From Daphnia carinata (Eukaryota; Arthropoda; Branchiopoda; Diplostraca; Daphniidae), in NCBI RefSeq assembly GCF_022539665.2, contig NC_081334.1, positions 5,488,424-5,552,423 of the forward strand: a stretch of DNA of 64,000 bases. Direction: 5' to 3'. The first letter of the stretch is position 1, and each line of letters begins with the position of its first letter. The notes under the pieces were generated by a model. The model had not been told where the DNA came from. It saw only the letters and a list, made by a program, of their open reading frames with translations, and made no database searches. Position numbers and translations under genes: made by a program. Below, piece after piece: positions 14,236-29,671 of this stretch.

Positions 14236-15274
14236 GTCTGTTTGTACATATTCGTGCATTTCCATTTCCCCTCGTAAAAGAGAAAGAAAAACGAATGGAT
14301 CGATACGAACACGTGCCCGAGTGGCTCACTCTCTTTGAACGCGCGATCTTCCTTCCCCGTCCCAACTTCCTACTATGTCCCACCCGTAATAATAAGCTTC
14401 ACCAATAGAGCCACGAGCGTACTGCGTTCGGCAGTTGCGTTCATTTATTCTTTTGACTTAACTATTGCATCATTTGTACCGTACGGTACACAAAAAAAAA
14501 AAAAAAAAATCTCGGCCGAAAAAAAAAACAAAACAAAAAGAAACTCGCATGTTTTGACACGGTGTTTAAACTGACAGTTTGTGTCAACGTTCATTATCTG
14601 TAGCTGCGTATTTTAACAAACAGTTTACGCGGTTTTGTTTTTTACAACTTGTCTCGTGCCTGTCGTTTACTCGTCCATTTTCTTGTTTGTAAAAAAAAAA
14701 AAAAAATGTTGGCCGTTCTATTTTTTTGTTTTCCCGAGGTGATAAGAAATGTCCGCGTTTTGTTTTTCTTCTACGGTCAGCTGATTGTGAAGAGAAAACA
14801 CGAGCAGGTTGGAAGCGAAACCAATGAAAATATATGGGAAAACTAGATATTGCGGCCGACGCAATCATCTTTCACGTTTCGTGATTGCGGTTAAAAACTA
14901 TTTGCAGATGCACGACTTTGAGTGATGCAAAGCAGTTGGGTGATGAATGAGCGCGCACCGGATGAATAAACGCCTGGAATTTGATGGAGAAAAACAACAA
15001 GAAAAAAATAGAAAAGTTTTCGAAAAGATGCCGATTAAAAATGTTTTAGATCTCGTAATTCCCGTCCGTCGTCAGGGTAAACGTGGCTCGTTTAAACGCG
15101 ACTAATCTGCCGATTGCGTGAACCCATAGCTTCTGTTATCAGTTGTGACCTACATTTGCTGCTCTGCTTTTCGCTTTCGTCTTCGCTCACCGTCGCGATG
15201 CTGTTAATCAATGAGAAAGTAAACATCTACCGTCGAAGGCACGGCCTTGAAAGATCAAAGTGCGACACACAGCT

Positions 15275-15277
<3 letters not shown>

Positions 15278-15309
<32 letters not shown>
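15278..15309. repeat. (CT)n microsatellite
   Basis: About sixteen CT units, the longest CT repeat in the window. Confidence 0.9.
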
Positions 15310-15312
<3 letters not shown>

Positions 15313-16879
15313 GTATGATACGTGTAATAAATAGTTGTATAACAAGAGTTAAAGCCTCAACGCAATCTCTCCTTTTTTTCTTCATTGTCAGTTTGCTCCC
15401 GATTCGGAAATTTCTCTCAAGGTTAAAAATGAAAAAAAAAAAAACTCTCGAGCTTTGACCATATCTGGATGATGATTATTCTCGTAGGCTGGCCGAAAAG
15501 AAAAAAAAAACAAAAAAACAGGTTGACCATAGGCACGTTCCTGTAACGAACGTTGCGTGTTCCTGTCGACTTGTGCTATTAAAAAAAAAAAAAAACGTGG
15601 AGCACTATCTCGGGGGAAACTATTATCTAAAACCATCATCTCGATTTTGATTTTTAATGCCTTCAAGACTTTTCATGTTTCGCCTGTCTATCTCTCTCTC
15701 TCTCTCGCTTTCTTGTTTTTGCTTCACGTCACGTTTGAAGGGCAGCAGACGCGACACGTCATCAAAATCCCGGCGACTTCAAACAATCCTTCTCACGGTA
15801 TTTCCGTCTGCTATTCTCCAAACCCCCCCCCCACCCATAAATCTTTAGCCACTCCCCAGTTGCGCACCTGCATCCCACCAAAAATTCTTATCGTCTTCCA
15901 GTGTTTTATTCGCCCATTTTTTTTTGTTTCGTCTGGCTTTTTTATTTTTATTTATTTTTTTTCTTCTAAGTTTTGAAATAAAAAAAAAAAAAAGAAATAG
16001 AAAAAAAAAATATTCGTCACGACACGAAAATCTCGTTCAACAATTCACTCACGCATCTCTGGTCGACACTGTTGCCGATCGAAATGAAAGTGAAAAAAAA
16101 AAAAAAAAAATTCAAAATGGACGTTGGGAATAATAAAACATTTCATCACGGCCATAAGGTGGCAAATAAAAATGGGGCCGCGGGATTGAATGAGATTCCA
16201 ACGAGTTGTCATTGAAATGAGATCGGCACTTTGCGGGTAGATGGGGGAAAAAAACCCCCCCCAAAAAACATTGATTTGCCCTACGATTGAACAAAACGAT
16301 TGCAACTATTTGTTTAGCCGTGATACGTTTAAAAAAAAAATAAAAGCCGATGCAATAACAAGAACCTGACCGCAAAGTGAATCGCTGATTGGCTTTCGCT
16401 CGACGCTAATCCCGCGTGACTAGACAAATTTCAAACCACAAAATGTCTTTTGAAAAAGAAAAAAAGGGATCTTTTCATTGGCCGACTACGTCCAAATAAG
16501 GTTAGATGGATGAAATTTCGTTCAACGTGCGGACCAAAGAGAAACGGGAGTAACACCGGGTGTTGGTGTGCTGACAAACGTGTCGGGCTACAGTTGCGAC
16601 ACTCCAATGAAGAATGGCGTTTGTTTTTTTTCTTCTTCTTCTTCTTCTTCTGCTGCTGGGCAAAATGTAATAAACTAGAGAGAAAATGAAGACGCAAGCA
16701 AGAAGAAAAAAAAAAGTGGGGGGGGGGGGACATAAAATGCTCAGCACAAGAAAAGAAAGAAGGAAAAAAAAGTGCGGCAGACGTTGCTACTAAACTGAGA
16801 AAGCAGCGGCGGGTTGAAGTTCTATTTTTAAGAAAAAAATTTTGGAAAAAAAAAAAAAAAAAAAATTTGGAACATGACC

Positions 16880-16911
<32 letters not shown>

Positions 16912-19900
16912 GCTACTGAACTACGTTTACTAGCGTTCAAATTTATTTTTTTTTTTTTTTTGAAAACTAATATCCCAGCCAAGAAACTAATAAAAAAAAA
17001 GAAAAAAGAAAATCTCTTTTTATCGTTATCGTCAAAGAGTCCTCAATGGACGGAGAGTTTTGCTACCCACTTTGACGCCCCGTCAGATCCTAAGCGCATA
17101 AGGAAAAGAAAAAAAAAAAAATGGCGTCATCATCGCGCAATATAACTCAAGTGCTTTGGCCGTACAACAGCAGCTCCTTCTCACCTATATCTAACAGACA
17201 CAATACGAAAGAAAAATCCACGCGTCGTGCATTTGAGGCGATAGCTGAAATTAAACTGCGAAATACGACCTCCAAATTTGAGTAAAGGGGCGCATGAAAA
17301 GAGACAACAACAAAAATAAGTTTGTTTTTTTTTTCTTTTTTGAATCGAGGCTAATTCCAGTCGTTTATCTTTTTTTTTTTTTTTTTTTTTTTTTCACGTC
17401 GTGTTTTTTTTTCTTAGTCGGCCTCCACATCGTGATTTGTTTCTCCTTCCTTTTTGCTCGCATTTCCCTCTTTCGTTGTCGTGTCATTAACTATGTGGAA
17501 AACTCACGTTTCTGACCGAAAGCCAGGCGCCAAAATATTCCCGACGAGAAATATATAAAATGCGGAACCCAGAGAGAGAGAGAGAGAGACCGGAATACCT
17601 TTACAAAAATAATACGGAACGAGGCCAACAAGTATACAAGTGCTCCTAAAGGAAAAGATGGCGTCTTTGGACAACACTGCCCCCACCCGCAATTCTCCAA
17701 ACTCGAATCAAATAACAACGAGAAAAAGAGGGCGACACATTTACGTTCGATGAATATCGACAAAATGTCTGCGTTTTCAATGACAGGTGTGTGTGTGTGT
17801 GTGTGGCTAACGATCAAGGCCATTTTGTTTGCTAACTTCAACCTCGAATGATTCTAACGTACCCCCGTCCCTGTCCACGCTCGTTGTCATCATCTCGTTA
17901 ATTTTGCGCACACAACAGCCAGTCTTTGCGCATACAACTTTTTTCTCTTTGAGGAGTTAGGCTCGTTCGTTTATCTCTCGTGTGTCACGACGACGCAACA
18001 ACTCGAGAAAGAAGATGGTGAATGGCAAGAATCATCCAACGCAAAAGAAAACAAAACAAAAAATACTGTTAATCTTTAAGCTAAACAAGAAAGAAAAAAA
18101 GATGAAAGAAATTTTTGGATGACTTGTTTTTCTCTATTAAATTGTGAATGGAAATAAATCCGGTAATAATAAACGCGCCACCCCCCCACACGAAACGAAG
18201 GAGGGGGGGGGGGATGATGGCGGAGTCGAAGAGATGCCTCGGATCGATAATGTTACAAAGAGGGAAAGGAGGAGTTTTAGCCGGGCGTGTTTGCGCTCCG
18301 CTACACACAACATGGACGCTGGGGGAGTGTGTGTGTGTGTGTGTGTGGAAATAGAGATCATCTACAACTCTAAAGATTATGCAAAACGAATTGAATAATA
18401 AAAAAAAATACTTTCCACAAACGCAAGAACGAAAATCAATGACCAAAAAGTCCCCCCTCCCAACAGATAAAGAATTCACTTCATTTGCATACGTAAATGA
18501 AAGCGAAAAGATAGTTTTCTTGAATGAAAAAAAAACAAAAATGTCAAAGATAATCAAAATGTTTTGAGGAAATAAAAAAAAAAAAAAAACAAATTTTAAG
18601 TTCGAGGATACGTGACGTGATTTCAACTTTTCGTTATGACGCTCCATTTTTTGTCACTTTAGTTCTCATCCTCAAAGCGGAAAGGATTCCCCTCCTTTTC
18701 GATTTCTCATCTGCATACAGACATGACGCAAAAACTCTTTTTTTTTTTCCCACTAAATTCATTAACCCTTACGTCACTTTGCTTTTCTTTCAAATACCCA
18801 CAGCCAGAGGTGATGGCAAAAAAAAAAAAAAAAAAAAAAGCTTTTTCTCTTTGAAAAACGAAAGGTGGGGGATAGCAAAATTTACCTTTTTTCTTTGTTG
18901 TCCTTTCCTCTTATTTGTCTGTTTCTCTAATCCGTAATTCTTCTTTAAATCATTTAAAATGAAAGAAAAAGGAAAGAAAAAACAAAAAAAAAAAAAATGT
19001 CGTCGTGGGTCGTTCAAGCAATTTCCATTTTCAGAAGGGGGCGTTCGGGAACTGCGAAAAGGCGTCTCACAATGGGCTCGCACAGAAAAAAAAAAGAAAA
19101 AACACAAATTCACACAACCGGACACAACTAGGGCGACAATGGATGTAAAATACGGAAATTCGATTCAAGTCGCTTCTTCTTCTTGTCGGTTGTTATTATT
19201 TTTTTTTTTTTGACACATTGGCCACCTGACGCAGTCCAAACAAACGCTCAACTGTAATGACAATCTAACCGACAGCAGTTGATGATGTGACTCTTTTCTT
19301 CCAAAACCAATCGATGTCGCACTCGACGGAAGTAAGAAAACAAACAAACAATTGAGGTTCGAACGGGAAAAAAAAAGACACACGCACTGACGACCGGAAT
19401 CACATTTAAAAAATTCAGTTTCTTTTCTCGAAGAACGAGAAAGAATAAAAATTTTTTTTTTCTTTTTTAAACAAAAATTCTTTTTTTTTTTTTGTTTGTG
19501 TGTAGGCAGTTGCGTGTGTGTGTGTGTGTGACTGAAACGGACCAACTGAAACTGAAGCGGCGCCCAGGAGGTCGAGCCAGCTTAGGGCCGGTGGCGCTAG
19601 TGTCGCTCTCAAGAAGCCGGCGCGCGCATCGTCCAAATACGAAAATCACAAGGTTTTTTTTTTTGTTTTTTTTTTTTGTTCGACTCGATATGGAGCATGC
19701 GCTGATCTCATTTCAACCATCTTGTCCTCGACGTGATGGCCATCTTTTTTTCTTTTTATTATTATTTCTTTTTACACGCCTTTTTTTTTTCTTCTCCTTC
19801 TCCCTCCCTTCGCATTTTATTTAGTCCGTTTACAACAACCAGATTCAACTACTTTTTTTTTTTTCCTATTTCAATTATGGTGATTGCTTCTCGTTTTGTT

Positions 19901-21893
19901 GTTGTTGTTAGATCACACAACTTTTCTTTCCTTTTTTTTTTTTAATGTTATTCGCTCCGCTATGCTCGAAACTCTCTCCCTCCCCGTTCAAATTCAAAGA
20001 CATCAACAAACCGGTTCTTTATTTTTCTAGATGACAATTCGATAACAAAAACAAAAATGAGGGGGACTTTTTTTTGTTTTGTTTTGTTTCTTCTTCTTCT
20101 TTGAACGCATGAAATTTAAAGGTGTAATAAGTTTGGCACATGTGGCAATAAGTGCCCCCCCCCCCATTTGCTTATCTTTAATGGTCTTATTATTAGCAAT
20201 GATTCCCCCCCCCTTTATTATCATTATTTTTTCAGCACACAAAAAGTAGAAGGATCGACATAGAACTTGAGTGCATCGTTTTAAATGTTCTTTAAAAAAA
20301 AAAAAAAAAAAAAAAGGGGGGATGGATGGGCTCGGGAGTTGTTAGCTACGTATGGATTTTGACGTGCGCAAATTCAGAACGTGTTAGCACCGTGACGAAA
20401 TGTGCGCAAGCCGACCGTCGCGCCATCTCGAACGCCTTTGACACTTTGAAGAGGAAATCGTCAATGTTTTTTATTCTTTGCCTGTCCGTCACGATCCAAT
20501 TCCCGTCCATCATCAGAAAACATCCGCCAATTATCTTTTTTTTTGTTTTGTTTTTGTTTTTGTTTTTTTTTCTTGATGATAGAGTAAGACTGGCTCTCAA
20601 CTATGTCATTACATTAAATCACGAAGCCTCCCACCTCCATCGGGATGAGCTCGTTACACTCGCGCCTAATCACGAAAAATGTATAGTAAAACCTCCTTCT
20701 ATTCCCGCCTTTTACATCAACAGACCATGTATATACCATTATTTGATTTATTACGGCCATGTTATTAGATTTTAAATGTAGACCGACGTTTCGTTTACGT
20801 GAAAAAAAAAAAAAAGAAAGAAACGGATGATCGTTTGGATCAATCAACAATTAAGGAGGGGCGTGGTGTTTCATCGGACAAAATGGCAAACACGGCAAAA
20901 AAAAACAAAAAAACGAACAACCGAAAGAAATAGATCCGAGTTGCTGACGATGTTATCTAACAAAAGTTTTTGTTCCGATGGTCGTGATAGACCACACAAG
21001 AAAAACAAATGAATAGCTCGACGCAAAAAATTGAAACGAACAAAAAAAGGGGACGTGATAAGGCGCATACACCACTTTGCAAATGAAAATGATAGTTGAT
21101 TTGTTTGTAACATTAAATAGTGGGTCAAGTCTCGATAATTGCCAGTCGGGGAGGTAACCTTGACACAACATGTAATCTCGGTGCGATCCAGGTGTTGTTC
21201 CATCACCGAAACAAGACGAAACACAACTCGATCATATGGCCAAACAAAACGCGTTAAACAGAGGGAAAAAAAAAAAAAAAAAAAAAAAAAAAGGAGAGCG
21301 CATTTTGGCATCCGATTTTTCTATGCCAAGGTCTCACAAATTAGCGTTGGCTTGACCATTATGCGTCTCGGACAAAAACAGCAACAGCCGCCAAATAAAT
21401 CAAAAAGAATTTTTTTTTTTTTTCCTTTAAGTTTTTTTCTTTTTTTTTTGCGTCGTGCCGCACACTCTATTTATTTTTTTGTTGTTTTCTTCTCACGCCG
21501 TCAGCCCAATCTTAAAAAAAAAAAAAACATCTTATGGCGGCCCAGAAAAAAACAAAAACAAAACACGATACATCCTAAGCCTGGACACGGCAATAACGCC
21601 ACCTGACGCCACCACGTATTACATGTGCCGCATGAATAGACTTCTATTCTTTTTTTTTTTTTTTTGTCGGGATCGGAATTTTACGATATTTGTTTCGTTC
21701 ACTGAGCTCATTTCTTTTTTTTTTCTTTGTTTATCTACTTTTTTTTTATGTCAAACGCCATTTTTTTTTATCAGCCGACTGTCGGCCCTGTTTTTTGGTT
21801 TTTTTTTTTATTTAATTCCTTACGTCGCCGTGTGTTGTTCGCGCACAAGGGGCCGACACGACTTCATACCTTGGCCTACGTCGTTGCGTCAAC

Positions 21894-21926
<33 letters not shown>

Positions 21927-23216
21927 TGAGCGCATTAACGGAAAATGTTGCGGGAGCCAGTGAACTTTGATCGTGGGTTGACATACATAAAGTTCTCTTG
22001 TATGACGCCGATTTGTTGGAAAAAAATTCGCGAATGTGTGTGCGCTTCCTTAAAAAAAAACAAAAAAACAACAACAACACGAGTTTTAGCGTGGGATTCA
22101 GACGGTGGGCGTGAACGTAACGTGTGGAAAGAGGCGCAGGGGATGTCTAGGGTGTGGAGCTAATAACAATTTTGTTATTGATCCAAAAGTGTAGGCATTA
22201 GAATAAAGCGGGGCGATACGTCATCATGTCCTACGCAAAGGCCTGCAGGCGATATCAGGTTACCTTAAACCGGGGTCCGTTTGAAAATTTTCAAAAATCG
22301 CAACATTCGTTCCTCACATTTTCGCAAAGTTCAGGCCCGTCTAGGCACCTCTTTCAAGCCAGACACGTTTTCAACAACAAGAGAATCTCAGACTGAGAAT
22401 GGGTAGGATTATATAATTTTTTTTTTTTTGTTTTTTTTTTCAAGAGAAAAAATGATAGAAGTTTGGCGCCTTGGCCGTCATTTAAAAGGCTTTTCTCCGA
22501 AAGGCAAAAGGGACGGGAGAAAAAAAAAAAATCGACGTTTTAACAGGTCTTCTTCTTCGAATGGTGTGCGTGTGTAACGTGACAGTGGCAAGTGAACCAA
22601 AAAAAAAAAAAAAAAAAATTTTGAAAAAGCAAAAGTTTTTTTTTTTTTTTTTTTGACAAGTAAAAAAATAAAAATAAAAAGGAAACGAGCTTTCGATCTA
22701 TTAGTGCAAGAGATAAGCAGTTTATAAAGTACAATCTGTTCGATGGTCTGGCCAATGGAGTTTATACTCGACTATATAAAAAATGCAATGCAAATTTCCT
22801 GTTTATTTTATTTTTTTTTCTTTTTAAATAAATCGCTTCCATAAAATGGATCGACTGAAAAATAAGAAATATGAAAAGAACTGGATATAGCGAGAAGAGA
22901 GAGAGAGAGAGAGCTTGTCTTTTATAATATCAGACAGGTCGTCGGCACTTGTTCTACAGGAATCTCGGCTACACGACTCTGCTGCGGACGCTGTTATCGA
23001 TGGTTATTTAAAAAAAAAAGAAAAAAAAAAAAGAAAGAAAAAGAATTCCGTTTTCTCTAGTTTTTACAAAGAAAAATGTGCAATCGACTCGGCCAAAAGT
23101 CCATCTCCTGCGTGTCAAAACCGGTTGCAGTGTTACGTGTTTTTTTAGCGACGCAATGAAAGAAATTCATAACACAGTGATTCTCCTTCTCTTTAAACCG
23201 GTTCGACTTGTTCGTA

Positions 23217-23247
<31 letters not shown>

Positions 23248-24332
23248 TCTACAAACGAAAAATGCTTACACATACTGACGTTACACATTAATGTACGTTT
23301 GTGCAAAGAATTATTGACGCAGTTCTCCTCCCGTGAAAACCTGCTTGTTGTACGACGAGGTCAATCGCCAATCGTAAGGTTTTCTCCTTGCTCTTAAATC
23401 AAGTCGATTTCCAAAATCACGACGTCAAAAATGAAATGAAATCGATCGCCGAAAATTGAAAGGAAGAACGGAAAATTGTTGTGTGACAAATTCACGTGTA
23501 AAAATTGCGGTAATCATTTTGAATTCGAGATTGCCGAACAATGACATCACGACCTCAATGCGTCTGTCAATCACAAACCACACAGAGATTGAATTTACAC
23601 ATAATTTTATCACACACACACACAACAACAACAAAAAAAATAATAAGAAACGGTTGCGCCATTGATTGACGCAACCCCCCACCTCATCATGTCCCGCGCG
23701 ATTTCTCTTTGACCGCTGCGTTCACATCGTGTGAAAAATAATAAAAAAAAAAAAAACCCCAAAAAAAAAAAAAAAAAACAAGAACGTGAACGAAAAACAC
23801 AAAACGGCAACGCGGGACGACCGCGGCATAGGTAATTGCCCGTTGTATATGTGCGTCCAATATGAAACGAAGAGAGACGCTGTCCGATCACGCAACTCTT
23901 CATTTTAGTGGGTTCCGTGTAGCTAATAATCATCAACAACAACTTCCTCCTCCTCTTTTTTTTTTTTTTTTTGTTAACTGACTATTCTCTTCTTTTGCCA
24001 ACTAAACAAAAAAAAAAAAATCAACGACTAAACGTCTATACGTTTACGTCTGTGCGGGATGTGAAAATAAACGCAAAGCTGCACCCATCTGCAGATGGAA
24101 AAAAACAAAAAAACACGCTACGGCCATTTGCTCGGGTCACGCACCATTCCCCCCTCCCCCAACCGTTATTCACATACAACCATTTTTCTCGTTCATTTGG
24201 TGCCCAGTTGATATTCGCGCTCCCGATTTTTTCCCGACTACAGAAAAAAAAACAAAAAAACTTGTCAACTGTGTGTTGCGTGACCCAATTTTGTGGTTGC
24301 TGGCCCAGAAAAAAAAAAAAAACACTTTTTAC

Positions 24333-24364
<32 letters not shown>

Positions 24365-25004
24365 TTGACTAATGACAATGATAATATTGTAGTAATGCCA
24401 TTCCTGTTCTTTCCCAATTTGTTATTCACGTCTGGAGCCTCGTGATTTGGATGACAATCGTCTCGTTCAGGGCTTTGCGCACATCACGTGAAACGGGATT
24501 TGATTCAATGTGCTTTCTTCCTCACATACATATTCGCGTGTTTTTTTTTTTTTTTTAAATTTTATTTTCTACACCAACGTGTTTCCCTAAGGCTAAAGAA
24601 GAAGGTAGACAACAACAACAAAAAAAAAAACAAAAAAAAAAACAAACAATTTTTTTCAACGGGTTTTCACGGCCGGGGCTTTAGGGAGATGCTGACCAAT
24701 GGCCGGGGATAATCATAAAAAGAGATGACCGAAGGCTAGACCTGACTCCTCTCTCTCTAACGTTACTTTCATTATCTGTCCATCTTTTTTCCCTTTTGAT
24801 CTTTTTCGATTGCAGCCCCCGAGGACTGAAAGCGAGAAAAATCGTTTTTCTTTTCAACAATGGGGAAGAAACGGGAGACGTCACAAACGTTAGCGGCTGC
24901 CGGTTGTTGTTACATTCCACCCCTCTGAGAATTACACGGCGTAACAACAAAATGATTGGTTTATATGTATACAACTATCCTTGTTTCGGTCGTTGAGTCG
25001 GAAA

Positions 25005-25005
25005 A

Positions 25006-25028
<23 letters not shown>
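25005..25028. repeat. (AT)n microsatellite
   Basis: About twelve AT units, followed directly by a poly(T) run; self-complementary and able to form a cruciform. Confidence 0.9.
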
Positions 25029-25036
<8 letters not shown>

Positions 25037-27055
25037 TTTTAAAGTTTAAAATTTTTTTTAAAATTTGCTTGAGGGCAAACTGAGAGCATCAAGGGCAAAA
25101 CATTTCGTTCTCTTGCGTTTAAAGATCACATCAGTCCGTTACTTTCTCTTTTTTTTTTTTTTCTTTCTTATTCTTTGGAGAAAATTCATTCCCCCCCTGT
25201 TTAAAACTATTATTATTACTGGTGTTGAAATTTACTTCCCCTGTTGTTAACTGATGGTTCCTTGATAGAGAATGACGGATCGGCCTCTGATTCAACATCC
25301 AACAAATCTCCCACGACAAAGACGAGGGGGAGAAAAGAGATCTCGATGATTTTTATGCTCTACAGAGCGCGGGTCACGAAACGCATTGGCAAAAAAAAAA
25401 AAAAAAAAAACGAAAATGTGATGACGGGACTCGTTGAAGCTTTTTTTTTTTTTTGGAAAAGGGGGAAAGAAAAAATGAAGCCATTCAGCAATTAACGTGG
25501 GAGAAGATGATGGATGAATAATCAATGAATCAATTTGCATCGATCGCCCTATGGCGAACGCATCATTTCCGCGCGGCTACGCGGCCCGTTCGTTTGGGAT
25601 GAGGGTCTCTGGCAATTGGCCATTGCACGCAGAAAAAGAAAAAAAAAAGAAGGTTATTTCCAATTTTACGATCATTTCTTTTGTGGCCATTGACGTAGGA
25701 TGGAAATCATAAATTTTTTCCCGGTTCATTTCCCGCGGGCCGCAGAAACAGACACTGTCGGTTCCCGTTACGATTCAAATTTGCATTGCGCGAGGATGTA
25801 TCTCTATACGAAGCACAAACTCCTCCTCTACCGTCTCGGCAGCTAACGAATATTTGAAAAACATCCGTCGTTATGAGCCCAACCCCAGAAGCTAAAAAAA
25901 AACAAAACAAAAAAAAAAACAGCAGCCGAAGTGTTCCAGCCTTTCAAATAAAACAAACAAAAGATTTTTTGTTTTGTTTGAGGTGTGAAAGCTAATAGAC
26001 ACACGCGCTGAAGATGAATCAAAGGGACAGGTGCTTTACATGTACAGAACTTAAAGGAGTCGCCATACAAGGTTACCACCGCCCACACTTGAAATTCAAT
26101 TGTTTTTCTTTTGTTGCTCTATCGGGGGGGAGAATAGACAAACGAAAATGATGTCATCCAACACGAATTTTCGGCCTTTTGAATGAATAAAAGAAAAATA
26201 GAAGGTTCCTCTTTCCCCCCACGTCGTGTTTTTACGAGTCCTAACGGAGGATGAGACTGGGATATAAAACAGCAAGAATGTTTTTCTTTAATTCAGGGCA
26301 CTTGGTTCTTTTTTCTTTTTATTGTAGCATAGAAAGAGCCGGTCACGAAAGACCCACCACGAATGATGAAAAGGTCATCAAAACGACAGACATGACGGTA
26401 GTTCATCACATCCAAACAAATGACTGACACGGTACGTAAAAACCTTCGACTTTGAGGTTTTATTTTTTGAAGGATTGAGAACGGAAGGTGCAGATGAACT
26501 TTAGTGACTTTTCCTTGATTTAATTTTCGTCCCACTTGTAATGACCTCTCGCCTTTCGAGAAAAAAATAAAAGAACCAGAGCACATCAATTTATCGCAAT
26601 TTCCAATACCATGAAAAATCGTGTTTAAAAAAAAAAATCGATTCGAATGGCAATCAAATAGAAAACCTTCAATACGTTTCCGTCGTTGGCCCGGCCAAAG
26701 TACGGGCCATACGGCGTATGGTATTTTACGTACACCATACGGCAAACAACTTCCGTCATTATCCTTTCTCTGTTGGACGTCTCTATTCTCCAACCCCACC
26801 GACAAATGTTGTTCGCATTTGCACGGCTTCATCGTCGTCTTCCTCATTGCACAGACTTGAACGACACAACAATTCTTTTTAATAGTTTACCCACTCCATC
26901 AGACCAATCTAAGGCTTCCCCCTTTTTTTTTTCTCCTACACTACGAATGTTCTTCCATTTTTTGTTGTTGTTGTTGTTGTACTAGCCGCTTATTGAACGT
27001 TGTACGTCGGCTATAAGCGATACATCAATGTCGAGCCTCTGGCCGAGCAATCAAT

Positions 27056-27079
27056 CCACACACACACACACACACACAC
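27056..27079. repeat. (CA)n microsatellite
   Basis: About twelve CA units. Confidence 0.9.
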
Positions 27080-29640
27080 CAAACAAAAAAAAAGAAAAGT
27101 ACGAAACACAATCAGCCTATCCAATATATGGATAGAGTAAGAACAAGGATATTTGTTCACGATGCCTTTCTTGTTATTTCGGGTTGCGAGTTTTCGTTAA
27201 GAGAGAGAGAGAGTCTGGGGGTATCGAACAAAAAAAAAAAAAAGGGTATGTGTAGAATCAGTTGAGCTTGTTAAAAGATTCAATCACAAGGCGGATTGAA
27301 GCGGCACCTGAAGCCATTCTGGACTGACGCGAGGCAAGTAGCAGCCCAATCTACTACACATCCAGCAGCTGTGTGTGTGTGTCTATTATTTTCTTGTGTA
27401 TGTGTGTAACAGAAAAGGGAGTAGTTCTCAAGTAGCCCGAATCTCATGAATCGGAAATCAAACAACAAGGGCCAACTAATGAGTTGAATGGCATAATAAT
27501 AACATGAGAAAAATGAAAAGAAAAAAAACAACCAAAAAAAAGCTATCAGATTTTTTTTTTTTTTTTTGTTAGATAACAAATGACGGGATCAATGACTTTT
27601 ACGTGATTAGGATTTTTTTTTTTTTTTCCCTTACGCTTCCCTAACGAACACGAATAAAAACAACAACAACAAAATATGAAGACTAGAAGAAGACTTCCCC
27701 CTCTCTCTCAATTTATCAAGGGAAGAACTGGTCGAAACACACACCCGGACAGTGTACCGTTTTGTTCCAACTGATTTACACTTGACTGTGTGATTGAAAT
27801 CAAAATAAAAAAAAAAACTGTTAAGATATCCCCCCCGCGATAGGCAAAATAGCGCGATAGATTGCTGGATGCTAACTACGAACGGTCTTTGACCTTCCAA
27901 AAAAAATAAATAAAAGGAAACAATTTTCACGCAACCCTCGACGCCCTTTATCATTCCTCCCTTTTTTTTTTTTTCTTTCCTTGTAAATAACATTCCGATG
28001 GTAAAGGTGGACGGGTGGTCCGGTTTTCCCCCTTTTCCGACTTTTTAGATTTTCAGAATATACAAAAATGGACCATCGACTCGCATTACGGGCAGGATAA
28101 CATTAACAACCGACCACTGAAAAAAAAAAAAAAAAAAAAAAAGAGAGAGAACGGCCAAACAAAACAAAAAAAAAACGAATGGTAATCACGAAATGTTTGA
28201 AAAAAAAAAAAGAATTCGAAAAAAAAAAAGAATCAAGTGACAAAGAAGGAGCGCTGGCCTTTCATTTTCCAAAAAAAAAAAAAAAAAAAAGAAGAGGAGG
28301 AGAATTGCCTCATCAGATAAGACAAATAAAAAAAAAATTCTAAAAATAAAAATGAAACAAAAAAGAAAAAAAAAGGAGAAGCTTCTTGATGCGGCATTGT
28401 CGTCGTGCCGGTTTCCCGCTGTGTCAGCCAGTTGAATCGAACCAACTGACGAAAAGGGGAAAAGCTTCGGGAGTGGACGTTTCAAAAAAAAAAAAAAATA
28501 AAAATAAAAATAAGATTTGAAAAAAAAAAAAAGAAGCTGACGATCGAATGATGCGGCAGCAGTTGCCGTACACAATGGGCTAACACAACAACGGGAATGG
28601 AAAAAAAAAAAGCGAACAGCAGCGCGAATCATCAAAAAAAAAAAAGCAAAAGAATTCCAGTCATGCAAAGCAGATGCTGGTGACCTCTCTGCCGTGTTCT
28701 CGACGGGTGTGTACACGCAAAAGCACCTTCCACACGCGCGCACACACACAACAAGAAGTCCCGTTAGCCCCGTGACTGGAGAAAAAAAAAAAAATGTTCA
28801 CGTCGATCGAGTTCAAAAAACCGACCGAACGTTTGAAAAAAAAAAAAAAGCTCTTCCTTCTTTTTCTTTCTTTGAATTGTTTCCCTTACAGCCAGTTGCG
28901 CGAAAAAAAAAAAGAAGAAGAAGGGCCAAAAAGTCCTGTTCGTTTTTATTAAATCTCCCCTAGCAGCATCGCTTCAATTGCCTTTTCTTGAACTTGGCCT
29001 TTTTAAAAAAAAAAAAAAAACATATTTTTATTCGTTTATTTATTTATGACCGTGCCTCTCGGTTATTTTTATTGCGGCACAAGTGTAGGAGGAAAAGTGA
29101 AGAGGTCATCACTCTCACAATTGTGTTTTGCGAAAAAAAAAAAAAATACCGGACAGTTTCATATTCTCCATCATTCAAATGTGCCCATCAATTATCGAAT
29201 TGATGGTTGAAAAAAAAAAAAAAATTGTGGTTAAAAATAATTAACGCGATTTCAAATAAAGAGCCAACCAGAAAAAAAAAAAATAACATCTCGATGTTAT
29301 GCGCAGAGAGAGATGGGGAAAAAAAAAAAAAAACGAAATTGAAGGTACTACTGTGTACATACGGCGTGACCGGTTACGTCCGGGTCTTGATAAAAAAAAA
29401 AAAAGAAGAATTTGTTCCGCCCGTCTGTGTGTTCAGATTGCCGCCACAGCCAAAGCGAAACAATTATAACAGACTCGCGATACTTGTTGTGATTTTGACT
29501 GTCGGCGGTCGGCAAGAAGGTTCCCGATGAACCTGACAACCGGCGGTCGTGTCTAACGCACGATACTGTAAAAAAAAAAAAATAAAATACACACACACCC
29601 GCAATGGCTCTCCATCCATCTTTTCAAAAATAAAAAAAAA

Positions 29641-29671
<31 letters not shown>

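Noticed and set aside
16431-16982. A 183-codon minus-strand open frame
   Set aside because: Held open only by long T runs read as Phe; no family, no splice context.
28186-28749. A 187-codon minus-strand open frame
   Set aside because: Phe-rich translation of A/T runs with no recognisable domain.
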